Positions 1 to 5,644 of a stretch of 6,244 nucleotides of DNA are shown piece by piece. The first letter of the stretch is position 1; each line of letters begins with the position of its first letter. The translations under genes were made by a program, and so were the position numbers. The notes below the pieces were generated by a model that worked only from the letters and a program-made list of their open reading frames with translations, made no database searches and was not told where the DNA came from. The DNA is from Dehalococcoidia bacterium (GTDB lineage Bacteria; Chloroflexota; Dehalococcoidia; Dehalococcoidales; Fen-1064): the NCBI GenBank assembly GCA_003153075.1, contig PMBW01000252.1, forward strand, positions 1 through 6,244, written 5' to 3'.

Positions 1-5
1 CATAA

Positions 6-98
6 ATGAAAAACATCTCTCGCAAATACTATTACTATTTTACTTATTGGAGCCGCGAAAGTGCGCTTGAGAGGTGTTTGTTTGCCAAACCGGATTAA
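6..98 (+). CDS. Aromatic-rich leader peptide of the aro operon (30 aa)
   Basis: This short frame starts at ATG 6-8 and stops at TAA 96-98, giving 30 residues. Residues 7-15 read KYYYYFTYW: five Tyr, one Phe and one Trp in a nine-residue stretch, with a second Phe at residue 26. Such a cluster of codons for the pathway's own end products, placed just upstream of an intrinsic terminator and the first biosynthetic gene, is the hallmark of attenuator leader peptides (trpL, pheL, pheM class). Its role would be as a sensor: slow decoding at the Tyr codons (27-38, 45-47) reports low charged tRNA-Tyr. The C-terminal part has no obvious protein motif, and its codons also form RNA segment 2 (65-79), so its sequence is probably set by RNA pairing. 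Only five bases lie upstream of the ATG, so its ribosome binding site and the promoter cannot be seen. Function is inferred from composition and position. Confidence 0.88.
   Translation: MKNISRKYYYYFTYWSRESALERCLFAKPD
11..79 (+). promoter_or_regulatory. Attenuator segment 1:2 (anti-antiterminator) pairing
   Basis: Bases 11-21 (AAACATCTCTC) can pair with 69-79 (GAGAGGTGTTT) over 11 consecutive base pairs with one G-U (16-74). Pair 22-68 adds another wobble. The Tyr/Phe/Trp codons lie in the loop between the two arms. When this helix forms, segment 2 is unavailable to segment 3 and the downstream terminator can fold. A ribosome stalled at the first Tyr codons (27-32) would cover segment 1 and block this helix. 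Pairing was worked out by hand, without energy calculation. A weaker local hairpin at 51-67 (arms 51-57 and 62-67 with a bulged C54) could compete or act as a pause hairpin. Confidence 0.7.
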
Positions 99-145
99 AA
101 AGCTTTAGTCCAAAGAAACGTAGAAATGAAAGGGCCTTCTCAAGC
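65..145 (+). promoter_or_regulatory. Attenuator segment 2:3 antiterminator pairing
   Basis: Bases 65-74 (GCTTGAGAGG) pair with 135-145 (CCTTCTCAAGC): eight uninterrupted Watson-Crick pairs (65-72 with 138-145), then two G-C pairs beyond a bulged T137. The 3' arm contains the 5' half and loop of the terminator hairpin, so the two cannot coexist. The 5' arm shares 68-74 with the 1:2 helix. This is the geometry expected of an antiterminator that forms when the ribosome pauses over segment 1. The leader stop codon at 96-98 lies between the two arms, so a ribosome finishing the peptide sits just 3' of segment 2. Confidence 0.72.
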
Positions 146-160
146 AGAGGGCCTTTTTTT
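129..160 (+). terminator. Rho-independent terminator of the attenuator (segment 3:4)
   Basis: The stem pairs 129-133 and 135-140 with 146-156, 11 pairs including one G-U, around the five-base loop CAAGC (141-145), with G134 bulged. It runs directly into a seven-T run (154-160). It lies 30 bases after the leader stop codon and 38 bases before the aroF start, so it would end transcription before any enzyme gene. A terminator placed between promoter and operon in the same direction is best explained as a conditional attenuator, since the antiterminator 65-74/135-145 can break it. A plain end-of-gene terminator for an upstream gene is less likely because of the intervening aromatic leader frame. 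Confidence 0.88.
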
Positions 161-186
161 ATGCCCGTATCCGGGAAATAAGAAAC

Positions 187-191
187 AGGAG
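187..191 (+). promoter_or_regulatory. Ribosome binding site of the DAHP synthase gene
   Basis: AGGAG at 187-191 lies seven bases before ATG 199. It supports that start over the in-frame ATG at 208, whose spacing would be 16 bases. It lies downstream of the terminator T-run, so it is present only on read-through transcripts. Confidence 0.8.
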
Positions 192-198
192 AAAAGCA

Positions 199-1263
199 AT
201 GATAATCATGAAAAGCGATGCCACCAAAGAACAGATTGACGCCGTCGTCAAAGACATTGAGACGCACGGCCTGCGCGCCGATGTTTCCCAGGGGGATTTC
301 CGCACCATCATCGGCCTCATCGGCGATGAGCGGAAAATATCGTTTGACCACCTTGCCATGCTGCCGGGAGTAAAGGAAGCAAGAATGGTCGAAACCCCAT
401 ACAAACTGATCAGCCGCGAATATGCCCGGCTGGCAGGTGAGAGCGAACATCGGGTTATCAAAGTGCGGAATGTGGAGATCGGCGGCGATAAACTGGTTTT
501 TATCGCGGGGCCCTGCGCGGTAGAGAGCAAGCAGCAGTTGTTCAAAATCGCTGAAGGCGTCAAAAAAGCCGGGGCGGATGTCCTGCGCGGCGGTATTTTC
601 AAACCGCGTACATCTGTGCACTCCTTCCAGGGATTGGGCGGATCGAGCAACGAAGAAGCCGTCGAGGCGCTGGAGTGGTTCCGTGAAGCCGGTAATAAAT
701 TTGAAATGCCCGTCGTTACCGAAGTAAGAGGCGAGTCTCACATGGACCTGATCGCCAAATATGTGGATATTATCCAGATCGGCGCTCGCAATATGTACGA
801 CCAGGACTTGCTGGTGAAAGCCGCCCGCACCGGCAAACCGATATTGTATAAACGTCATTTCGGCGCCGGTATCGAAGAATTTTTATCTTTTGCCGAATAC
901 ATGGTGGCAGAAGAAAACAAAGACATTATTCTTTGCGAGCGCGGTATCTTGCCATTAGGCAAAGGTAGAAGTTATACTAGGTACACATTGGACTTGGCGG
1001 CGGTGCCCGTGCTGCAAAAAGAGACCTTTTTGCCGGTGATCGTTGACCCCAGTCATGCTGCCGGCAGACGGGACCTCATTTTCAGCCTAAGCTGCGCCAG
1101 CATTGCGGCCGGCGCCTGCGGATTGATCGTGGAAGTGCATCACAATCCGGCGGAAGCGCTGGTAGACGGACAGCAGCAAATTACTCCCGATGAATTTGCG
1201 GATCTGGTCACAACCTGTCGTAGTATCCATAAGGTAATTGGCAATCGAACCAACGGAGGCTAA
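199..1263 (+). CDS. aroF: 3-deoxy-7-phosphoheptulonate (DAHP) synthase, Thermotoga-like type I-beta with N-terminal ferredoxin-like domain
   Basis: Catalyses the committing step of the shikimate pathway: PEP plus erythrose-4-phosphate to DAHP, in the cytoplasm. The 354 residues comprise an N-terminal ferredoxin-like domain (about 1-70, opening MIIMKSDATKEQI) and a TIM-barrel catalytic domain (about 85-350). Visible motifs: GPCAVES with metal ligand Cys106; KPRT 135-138 of the substrate site; IQIGARN 192-198; KR 218-219; CERGI 246-250; DPSH with ligand His286; Glu312 in VEVHHNP; and Asp323. The spacing His-Glu-Asp (26, 11) matches the Thermotoga enzyme as I remember it. In that enzyme the N-terminal domain binds Tyr/Phe for feedback inhibition, so similar control is inferred here. 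Relative to that enzyme there appear to be about ten extra residues, near 148-155 and 251-260, and KRH where KRG is usual. The start is set by AGGAG at 187-191. This is the first enzyme gene after the attenuator. The symbol could equally be aroG, since naming varies for this subfamily. Confidence 0.95.
   Translation: MIIMKSDATKEQIDAVVKDIETHGLRADVSQGDFRTIIGLIGDERKISFDHLAMLPGVKEARMVETPYKLISREYARLAGESEHRVIKVRNVEIGGDKLVFIAGPCAVESKQQLFKIAEGVKKAGADVLRGGIFKPRTSVHSFQGLGGSSNEEAVEALEWFREAGNKFEMPVVTEVRGESHMDLIAKYVDIIQIGARNMYDQDLLVKAARTGKPILYKRHFGAGIEEFLSFAEYMVAEENKDIILCERGILPLGKGRSYTRYTLDLAAVPVLQKETFLPVIVDPSHAAGRRDLIFSLSCASIAAGACGLIVEVHHNPAEALVDGQQQITPDEFADLVTTCRSIHKVIGNRTNGG
1255..1259 (+). promoter_or_regulatory. 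Probable ribosome binding site of aroB, distant from its ATG
   Basis: GGAGG at 1255-1259 lies inside the last codons of the DAHP synthase gene, 14 bases before ATG 1274. This is longer than the usual 5-9 bases. No other purine-rich site or in-frame start codon lies between, so translation may depend partly on the upstream ribosome ending at 1261-1263, only ten bases from the aroB ATG. Confidence 0.5.
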
Positions 1264-1273
1264 ATACTCGCCC

Positions 1274-2353
1274 ATGAGAACAATCGAGGTCAGACTGGGG
1301 CAGAATAACTATAGTATTAATATTGGGTCCGGTATTCTCAGTCAGACCGGCCAAATGCTGCAGGAACTCGGCTTAAGCAATAAAGCTGTGATCATCACAA
1401 ATCCCGTCGTAAAAAAACTGTACGGTATCCTCTTGCAGCAAAGCCTGACTGAATCCGGTTTTAAAACCGTAATCCTGGAAATACCCGACGGCGAAGAATA
1501 TAAATCGCTGGAATCAGCGGGCGAACTATATCACCAACTTATGGATTTTGGCGCTGAACGGACGACGACAATTCTGGCGTTGGGCGGCGGAGTCATTGGT
1601 GACCTCGCGGGTTTTGTCGCCGCAACCTACATGAGAGGCGTGCCGCTGGTGCAGTTACCGACTACATTATTATCGCAATGTGACAGCAGCATCGGCGGTA
1701 AAACCGCGGTCAATCACGGCCATTTAAAAAATGAGATCGGCGCGTTCTACCAGCCGAAAATGACCGTTACCGATATCGCTACGCTGAAAACGCTGCCGCA
1801 GGCAGAACTCACCGGCGGATTAGCCGAAGTGGTTAAATACGCGGTCATTAAAGACGAGCTGTTTCTGACTTATCTGGAGAATCATCTGGACAAGATCAAA
1901 GCGTTAGATAAGGACGCGCTGGAAACGATCGTGGTCAAATCCGCCATGATTAAAGCGGAAATTGTATCACGCGATGAAAAGGATATGGGTATACGGAATA
2001 TCCTTAATTTCGGACATACGGTCGGTCATGCCGTTGAGGCTGTCACTAATTTTCAGGTTTCGCACGGACAGGCGGTCAGCATCGGCATGGCGGCAGCGGC
2101 GAAAATAGCCGTAGAACTAGACATAATGTCTGCTAACCATCTTATCAGACTAATCAAAATACTTACTGAAATGGGATTAAAGACCTCTTTACCGCAGGTG
2201 GAAGTAAAAGATATAATGCAGGCGATGCAGTTTGATAAAAAGGTGCTGCATGGTAAGATAAGGTTAATCTTGCCCCGTTCAATCGGGCAGGTATTCATCA
2301 CCGATGATGTTAATCCCGGCGTTGTGGAAAAAGTATTAAGGGAGATGAAATGA
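1274..2353 (+). CDS. aroB: 3-dehydroquinate synthase
   Basis: Converts DAHP to 3-dehydroquinate, releasing phosphate, using bound NAD+ and a divalent metal (second step). The protein has 359 residues, normal for the family. The N-terminal NAD-binding part shows GGGVIGDLAGF (104-114) and DSSIGGKTAVN (137-147). The metal ligands are expected at Glu185 (GGLAEVVK), His248 (NFGHTVGH) and His264 (VSHGQAV), all present. The KNEIGAFYQP segment (152-161) is also typical. The ATG at 1274 is preferred because the protein then begins MRTIEVRLGQ, like other AroB proteins. An upstream in-frame TTG at 1238 would add 12 unconserved residues and overlap the preceding gene. The gap from the DAHP synthase stop is ten bases. 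The stop codon overlaps the aroD start by four bases (ATGA). I see no missing key residue. Confidence 0.96.
   Translation: MRTIEVRLGQNNYSINIGSGILSQTGQMLQELGLSNKAVIITNPVVKKLYGILLQQSLTESGFKTVILEIPDGEEYKSLESAGELYHQLMDFGAERTTTILALGGGVIGDLAGFVAATYMRGVPLVQLPTTLLSQCDSSIGGKTAVNHGHLKNEIGAFYQPKMTVTDIATLKTLPQAELTGGLAEVVKYAVIKDELFLTYLENHLDKIKALDKDALETIVVKSAMIKAEIVSRDEKDMGIRNILNFGHTVGHAVEAVTNFQVSHGQAVSIGMAAAAKIAVELDIMSANHLIRLIKILTEMGLKTSLPQVEVKDIMQAMQFDKKVLHGKIRLILPRSIGQVFITDDVNPGVVEKVLREMK
2340..2344 (+). promoter_or_regulatory. Ribosome binding site of aroD
   Basis: GGGAG at 2340-2344, within the 3' end of aroB, lies five bases before ATG 2350. It supports the ATGA-overlap start. Confidence 0.7.
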
Positions 2354-3006
2354 GCAGTGTCAGACTTTGCGCTTCAATCACCGATACAGATATTGCAGCA
2401 GTAAAAAAAATCGAGCCGATTGTTGACCTGTTCGAGGTGCGCATTGATTTGATCGGGGAGGGATGGGAGGAAGTCGCGCGGCAATTAAAAAAACCGTGGA
2501 TCGCCTGTAACCGCATGGTGGAAGAGGGCGGCAAATGGGACGGCAACGAGGCGCGCCGGATCGAACGCCTGCTGCAGGCTGTAGAGTTGGGCGCTAAAAT
2601 TGTTGACATTGAATACAATGCCAAAAACGTGGACAATATTATCAAACTGATAAAAAAAAGAGCGGAATGTCTGTTATCTTTCCATGATTTTCAAAAAACG
2701 CCCTCCCTTGAAGTATTAAAGCAGATCGTCAGTAAAGAGCTGAAAGCGGGAGCGGATATCTGTAAAGTCGTTACGACCGCGCAAACATTTGAGGATAACC
2801 TTTCTGTAATGAGGCTGTTTTCGGAATTTCCGGAGACAAAAATGGTTGCGTTTGCCATGGGCACACAGGGTTTCATCAGCCGCGTCATGGCGCCCCTGAT
2901 CGGCGCGCATTTTACCTACGGCGCCGTCCGCAAAGGCGGGGAATCAGCGCCCGGACAATTGCCGGTATCGGAAATGTTAGCGGTATATGAGATGGTGAAA
3001 TTATGA
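2350..3006 (+). CDS. aroD: 3-dehydroquinate dehydratase, type I
   Basis: Dehydrates 3-dehydroquinate to 3-dehydroshikimate through a covalent imine (third step). At 218 residues it is a compact type I enzyme, a single TIM barrel (E. coli AroD is about 250). Type I signatures are visible: EVRID (29-33) with the phosphate-free substrate site, Glu88 in VDIEYN, the catalytic His112 in SFHDF, the Schiff-base Lys139 in ADICKVV, Arg178 in GFISRVM, and SAPGQLP (199-205) near the C-terminus. This clearly separates it from the small dodecameric type II enzyme (aroQ). ATGA overlaps at both ends (2350-2353 with aroB, 3003-3006 with aroE) suggest translational coupling and fixed stoichiometry with its neighbours. 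Confidence 0.96.
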   Translation: MSSVRLCASITDTDIAAVKKIEPIVDLFEVRIDLIGEGWEEVARQLKKPWIACNRMVEEGGKWDGNEARRIERLLQAVELGAKIVDIEYNAKNVDNIIKLIKKRAECLLSFHDFQKTPSLEVLKQIVSKELKAGADICKVVTTAQTFEDNLSVMRLFSEFPETKMVAFAMGTQGFISRVMAPLIGAHFTYGAVRKGGESAPGQLPVSEMLAVYEMVKL

Positions 3007-3881
3007 GAGGTACGATTTCCGGTAAAACGGTTGTCTGCGGTATTATCGGCGACCCGATCGGGCACTCTTTGTCGCCGATCATGCAAAATAAGGCGTTCAA
3101 GAAATTAGGATTGGGTTATGTATATGTCCCTTTTCGGGTGCGCAAAGGCGATTTGAAAAAGGCCGTTGACGGCGTCAGGGGGCTAAGCATCCGGGGCTTG
3201 AATATCACTATCCCGCACAAGGTCGCTGTGATGCAGTTCCTCGACCGCATCGATCCATTGGCCGAAGAAATCGGCGCTGTAAACACCATTGTTAATGACG
3301 GCGGCACACTGACCGGTTATAACACAGACGCCACCGGTTTTTTACAGACTTTACACGATAATAAAATACAACCTGCTGGGAAAAAAGTCCTGCTGTTAGG
3401 GGCAGGCGGCGCAGCCCGCGCCATCGGTAATATCCTTGCGCAGGAAAGAGCAAACCTGACGATATTTAACCGCAAGATGGAACTATCCTGGGCGGAGGAT
3501 ATTGCTTACCGGCTTGCGCACTGCTACGGCACGGATGTCAATGCAGTAGAATTATCCCGTGAAAACCTGAAGGCTGCTATCGCCGATGCAGAGATCCTGG
3601 TTAATGCTACCAGCGTGGGAATGCATCCGGACGATGACCAGACGCCGGTGACGGCTGATCTATTACGTGCAGGTCTGACAGTCTTCGATATTGTTTATAA
3701 TCCGTCCCCGACCAGGTTGCTGAAAGAGTCTACTGACGCCGGCGCTAAAACGATCAGCGGATTGGAAATGCTGGTACAGCAGGGCGCGATTGCCTTCGAA
3801 AAATGGACCGGGAAGGCTGCCCCGGTTGATGTTATGCGTCAAGCAGTGCTAAGCGGTCTATCGCAGAATTATGAAAACTAA
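3003..3881 (+). CDS. aroE: Shikimate dehydrogenase (NADP+)
   Basis: Reduces 3-dehydroshikimate to shikimate with NADPH (fourth step). The protein has 292 residues. The N-terminal substrate domain carries SLSP (22-25), NITIPHK (67-73) with catalytic Lys73, GAVNT (91-95) and GYNTDATGF (105-113) with catalytic Asp109. The Rossmann domain shows GAGGAARA (133-140), an NR pair (156-157) typical of NADP+ binding, NATSVGM (201-207) and FDIVYNP (228-234). The C-terminal helix motif SGLEMLVQQGAIAFEKWTG (252-270) returns to the substrate domain. Together these identify AroE and argue against a quinate-specific YdiB-like or polyketide-pathway relative, though paralogues cannot be fully excluded by eye. 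The start overlaps aroD by ATGA. No strong Shine-Dalgarno is seen (only a weak GGTG near 2994), so re-initiation after aroD is likely. The end overlaps aroK by 11 bases. Confidence 0.95.
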   Translation: MRGTISGKTVVCGIIGDPIGHSLSPIMQNKAFKKLGLGYVYVPFRVRKGDLKKAVDGVRGLSIRGLNITIPHKVAVMQFLDRIDPLAEEIGAVNTIVNDGGTLTGYNTDATGFLQTLHDNKIQPAGKKVLLLGAGGAARAIGNILAQERANLTIFNRKMELSWAEDIAYRLAHCYGTDVNAVELSRENLKAAIADAEILVNATSVGMHPDDDQTPVTADLLRAGLTVFDIVYNPSPTRLLKESTDAGAKTISGLEMLVQQGAIAFEKWTGKAAPVDVMRQAVLSGLSQNYEN

Positions 3882-4401
3882 TATTGCCCTGATCGGTTTT
3901 ATGGGCGCCGGCAAAACAGCCGTAGGAGAAGCGCTGGCGCAACGGCTAAACCGGCCGTTAATTGAAGTCGACGCGGTTATCGAACAGATGTCCGGGAAAT
4001 CGATCCCTGCGATTTTTCATGATGACGGTGAGATCCGTTTCCGGGAACTGGAAATAGAAGCCGTCAGGAAAGCCGCCGCGGGAGAAAAACTAGTCATTGC
4101 CTGCGGGGGTGGTGTAGTATTGAATACTATCAACATCGACCGCTTGAAAAACAATGGTATTGTCATCAATCTGACTGCCAGCCCGGAAATTATTCTGAAG
4201 CGGACATCCGGTGATAAAAACGCCCGTCCCCTGCTCGCTGTGCCGCAGCCTGCAGCTCGGATAAAAGAACTGCTGAAATTCCGTAAACCGTTTTACGATA
4301 GAGCCGCCGACTTCACTGTCAGCACTTCAAAACTGGCAATTGACGCTGTTGTCGAAAAAATAATTGACAGGTTAAATAATTATGAAGGCTTCGATCTCTA
4401 A
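3871..4401 (+). CDS. aroK: Shikimate kinase
   Basis: Phosphorylates shikimate to shikimate-3-phosphate with ATP (fifth step). The protein has 176 residues, the usual size of the family. The Walker A loop is G-F-M-G-A-G-K-T (9-16). Shikimate-binding residues are seen as Asp34, Arg58 in FRELE (57-61), the GGG stretch (79-81) and Arg138. The lid arginine is in RPLL (119-122), and FYDRAADFTV (141-150) is the usual C-terminal motif. Position 32, Asp in many shikimate kinases (DxD, near the Mg2+), is Glu here, a conservative change. The gene starts 11 bases inside aroE and ends 20 bases inside aroA. There is no convincing Shine-Dalgarno just upstream (AGCGG near 3852 is too far), so coupling to aroE translation is inferred. 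The MKTNIALIGFMGAGK opening fits the family well, supporting this start. Confidence 0.95.
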   Translation: MKTNIALIGFMGAGKTAVGEALAQRLNRPLIEVDAVIEQMSGKSIPAIFHDDGEIRFRELEIEAVRKAAAGEKLVIACGGGVVLNTINIDRLKNNGIVINLTASPEIILKRTSGDKNARPLLAVPQPAARIKELLKFRKPFYDRAADFTVSTSKLAIDAVVEKIIDRLNNYEGFDL

Positions 4402-5644
4402 AAGTGAAGTGCTCGGTAAGGCAACAGCGCCTTCTTCCAAGAGTTTTACCATCCGCGGTTTAATGTGCGCGGCGCTTGCCGCAGGCAAAAGCGAGATCAT
4501 CGCGCCTTTAGCCTCCGATGATACAGCTGCCGCGATTAATGTGCTAAAAAAAACAGGCGTGAATATCCGGCAGCAGAAGAAATCCTGGACGGTTGACGGC
4601 GGTGTTTTCCACGCAGCGGACACAGATTTGTTTTGCGGAGATTCCGCCGCGACCCTGCGATTTATGACTGCTATAAGCGCTGTTATTCCCGGCGTCAGTC
4701 ATCTCACCGCCGGTCGTTCCCTGTCACGCCGGCCGGTCAGTGTCCTTATCGATGCGCTGCAAAAACTGAACGTCAAATGTTCCGCCAAACATGGTTTGCC
4801 GCCGGTGACGGTGGAAGGCGGTAAATTCAAAGGCGGGCCGACCAGCCTGCCCGGCAATATCAGTTCGCAGTACGTGTCCGCTTTATTGCACATCGCGCCG
4901 CTGGCCGCCAACGGAATGACGATAAAATTAACTACGCCGCTGGAATCGCGCCCGTACGTCGTGATGACCGTGGACGCCATGCACTGGTTTGGTATTGATA
5001 TTGCTCTCAATGATCGCCTCGATCGGTTTGACATTTTACCCCAAAAATATAAACCGACGAAGTATAAAGTAGAGGGCGATTGGTCTTCCGCGTCTTATTT
5101 GCTGGCGCTGGGTGCGCTGGCCGGTGAGGCTGAAGTCAATAATCTGGAGATGGACAGTCTGCAGGGAGACCGGATGCTCCTGCAGTTCCTGCGGGAAATG
5201 GGCGCTGCGATCGTCACCGGCAGGAATTCGGTGATCGTTATCCAGTCAAAGCTGACAGCGATCAAAACCGATCTGTCCGATTGTATCGATTTGTTACCTA
5301 CCATGGCGGTATTGGCCGCGGCGGCGGAAGGCGTCAGCGAATTCACCGGTATCGAAAGGGCCCGCATCAAAGAATCTGACCGGGTAGCCGCTGTCAAAGA
5401 AGGATTAACCCGCATGGGTATTCGTGTGACGGAAGAAACTAACCGGTTAATGATTACCGGCGGTAAACCGAAAGGCGCGCTGATCGATAGTAAAGGCGAC
5501 CATCGCATCGCGATGGCATTCAGTCTGTTGGGAACGATGGTCGGAAACACAGTAATTGATGGAGCGGAATGCGTCACCAAGACCTATCCTGAGTTCTGGA
5601 ATGCCTTCAAAAATCTGGGAGGGAAGGTGCAAACCGATGGGTAA
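4382..5644 (+). CDS. aroA: 3-phosphoshikimate 1-carboxyvinyltransferase (EPSP synthase), with Ala in the PEP/glyphosate loop
   Basis: Transfers the enolpyruvyl group of PEP to shikimate-3-phosphate (sixth step), the target of glyphosate. The 420 residues form the usual two-domain fold. Seen motifs: SKSFTIR (19-25; Lys20, Ser21, Arg25), CGDSAATLRF (85-94), SSQYVSALL (161-169) with Gln163, SRPY (189-192), VEGDWSSASY (230-239), the catalytic Asp303 in DLLP (303-306), RIKESDR (328-334), DHRIAMAF (373-380) and TKTYPEFW (399-406). The 85-94 loop differs from the common NAGT or SGT form: Ala89 replaces the Gly equivalent to E. coli Gly96, and Ala90 the Thr equivalent to Thr97. An Ala at the Gly96 position is known to reduce glyphosate sensitivity, but here sensitivity is untested. 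The N-terminus fits the family from this ATG, which overlaps aroK by 20 bases. A modest AGG at 4369-4371 lies ten bases upstream. Confidence 0.96.
   Translation: MKASISKSEVLGKATAPSSKSFTIRGLMCAALAAGKSEIIAPLASDDTAAAINVLKKTGVNIRQQKKSWTVDGGVFHAADTDLFCGDSAATLRFMTAISAVIPGVSHLTAGRSLSRRPVSVLIDALQKLNVKCSAKHGLPPVTVEGGKFKGGPTSLPGNISSQYVSALLHIAPLAANGMTIKLTTPLESRPYVVMTVDAMHWFGIDIALNDRLDRFDILPQKYKPTKYKVEGDWSSASYLLALGALAGEAEVNNLEMDSLQGDRMLLQFLREMGAAIVTGRNSVIVIQSKLTAIKTDLSDCIDLLPTMAVLAAAAEGVSEFTGIERARIKESDRVAAVKEGLTRMGIRVTEETNRLMITGGKPKGALIDSKGDHRIAMAFSLLGTMVGNTVIDGAECVTKTYPEFWNAFKNLGGKVQTDG
5617..5627 (+). promoter_or_regulatory. Ribosome binding site region of aroC
   Basis: The purine run GGGAGGGAAGG at 5617-5627, inside the last codons of aroA, ends nine bases before ATG 5637. 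It is among the strongest Shine-Dalgarno-like sites in the window and supports the ATG that overlaps the aroA stop codon. The GTG at 5627 is out of frame. Confidence 0.65.

Noticed and set aside
164..175. Small CCCG-TATC-CGGG hairpin before the aroF binding site
   Set aside because: Only four base pairs; it is too weak to claim a role, and it does not include the AGGAG at 187-191.
161..181. ATG right after the terminator T-run opening a six-codon frame
   Set aside because: It is too short, has no ribosome binding site (only T-run upstream) and shows no composition signal.
1..198. Leader as a T-box, TRAP target, TyrR operator or riboswitch
   Set aside because: I see no T-box consensus with specifier and antiterminator sequence, no regular series of GAG/UAG triplets for TRAP, no TGTAAA-N6-TTTACA TyrR box and no known riboswitch core. 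The aromatic leader frame with alternative helices explains the region better.
40..858. Long open frame (272 codons) on the - strand
   Set aside because: It lies opposite the DAHP synthase gene, which carries conserved catalytic motifs on the + strand, and it also runs across the leader terminator. No recognisable domain is seen in it; it is explained by codon bias of the + strand gene.
1238..1273. Upstream in-frame TTG start for aroB adding 12 residues
   Set aside because: The added residues are not part of the usual AroB N-terminus and would overlap the preceding gene by 26 bases. ATG 1274 gives the typical MRTIEVRLG start.
4633..4824. 63-codon + strand frame inside aroA
   Set aside because: It is in another frame of a well-supported EPSP synthase, has an arginine-rich composition typical of a shadow frame and has no binding site of its own.
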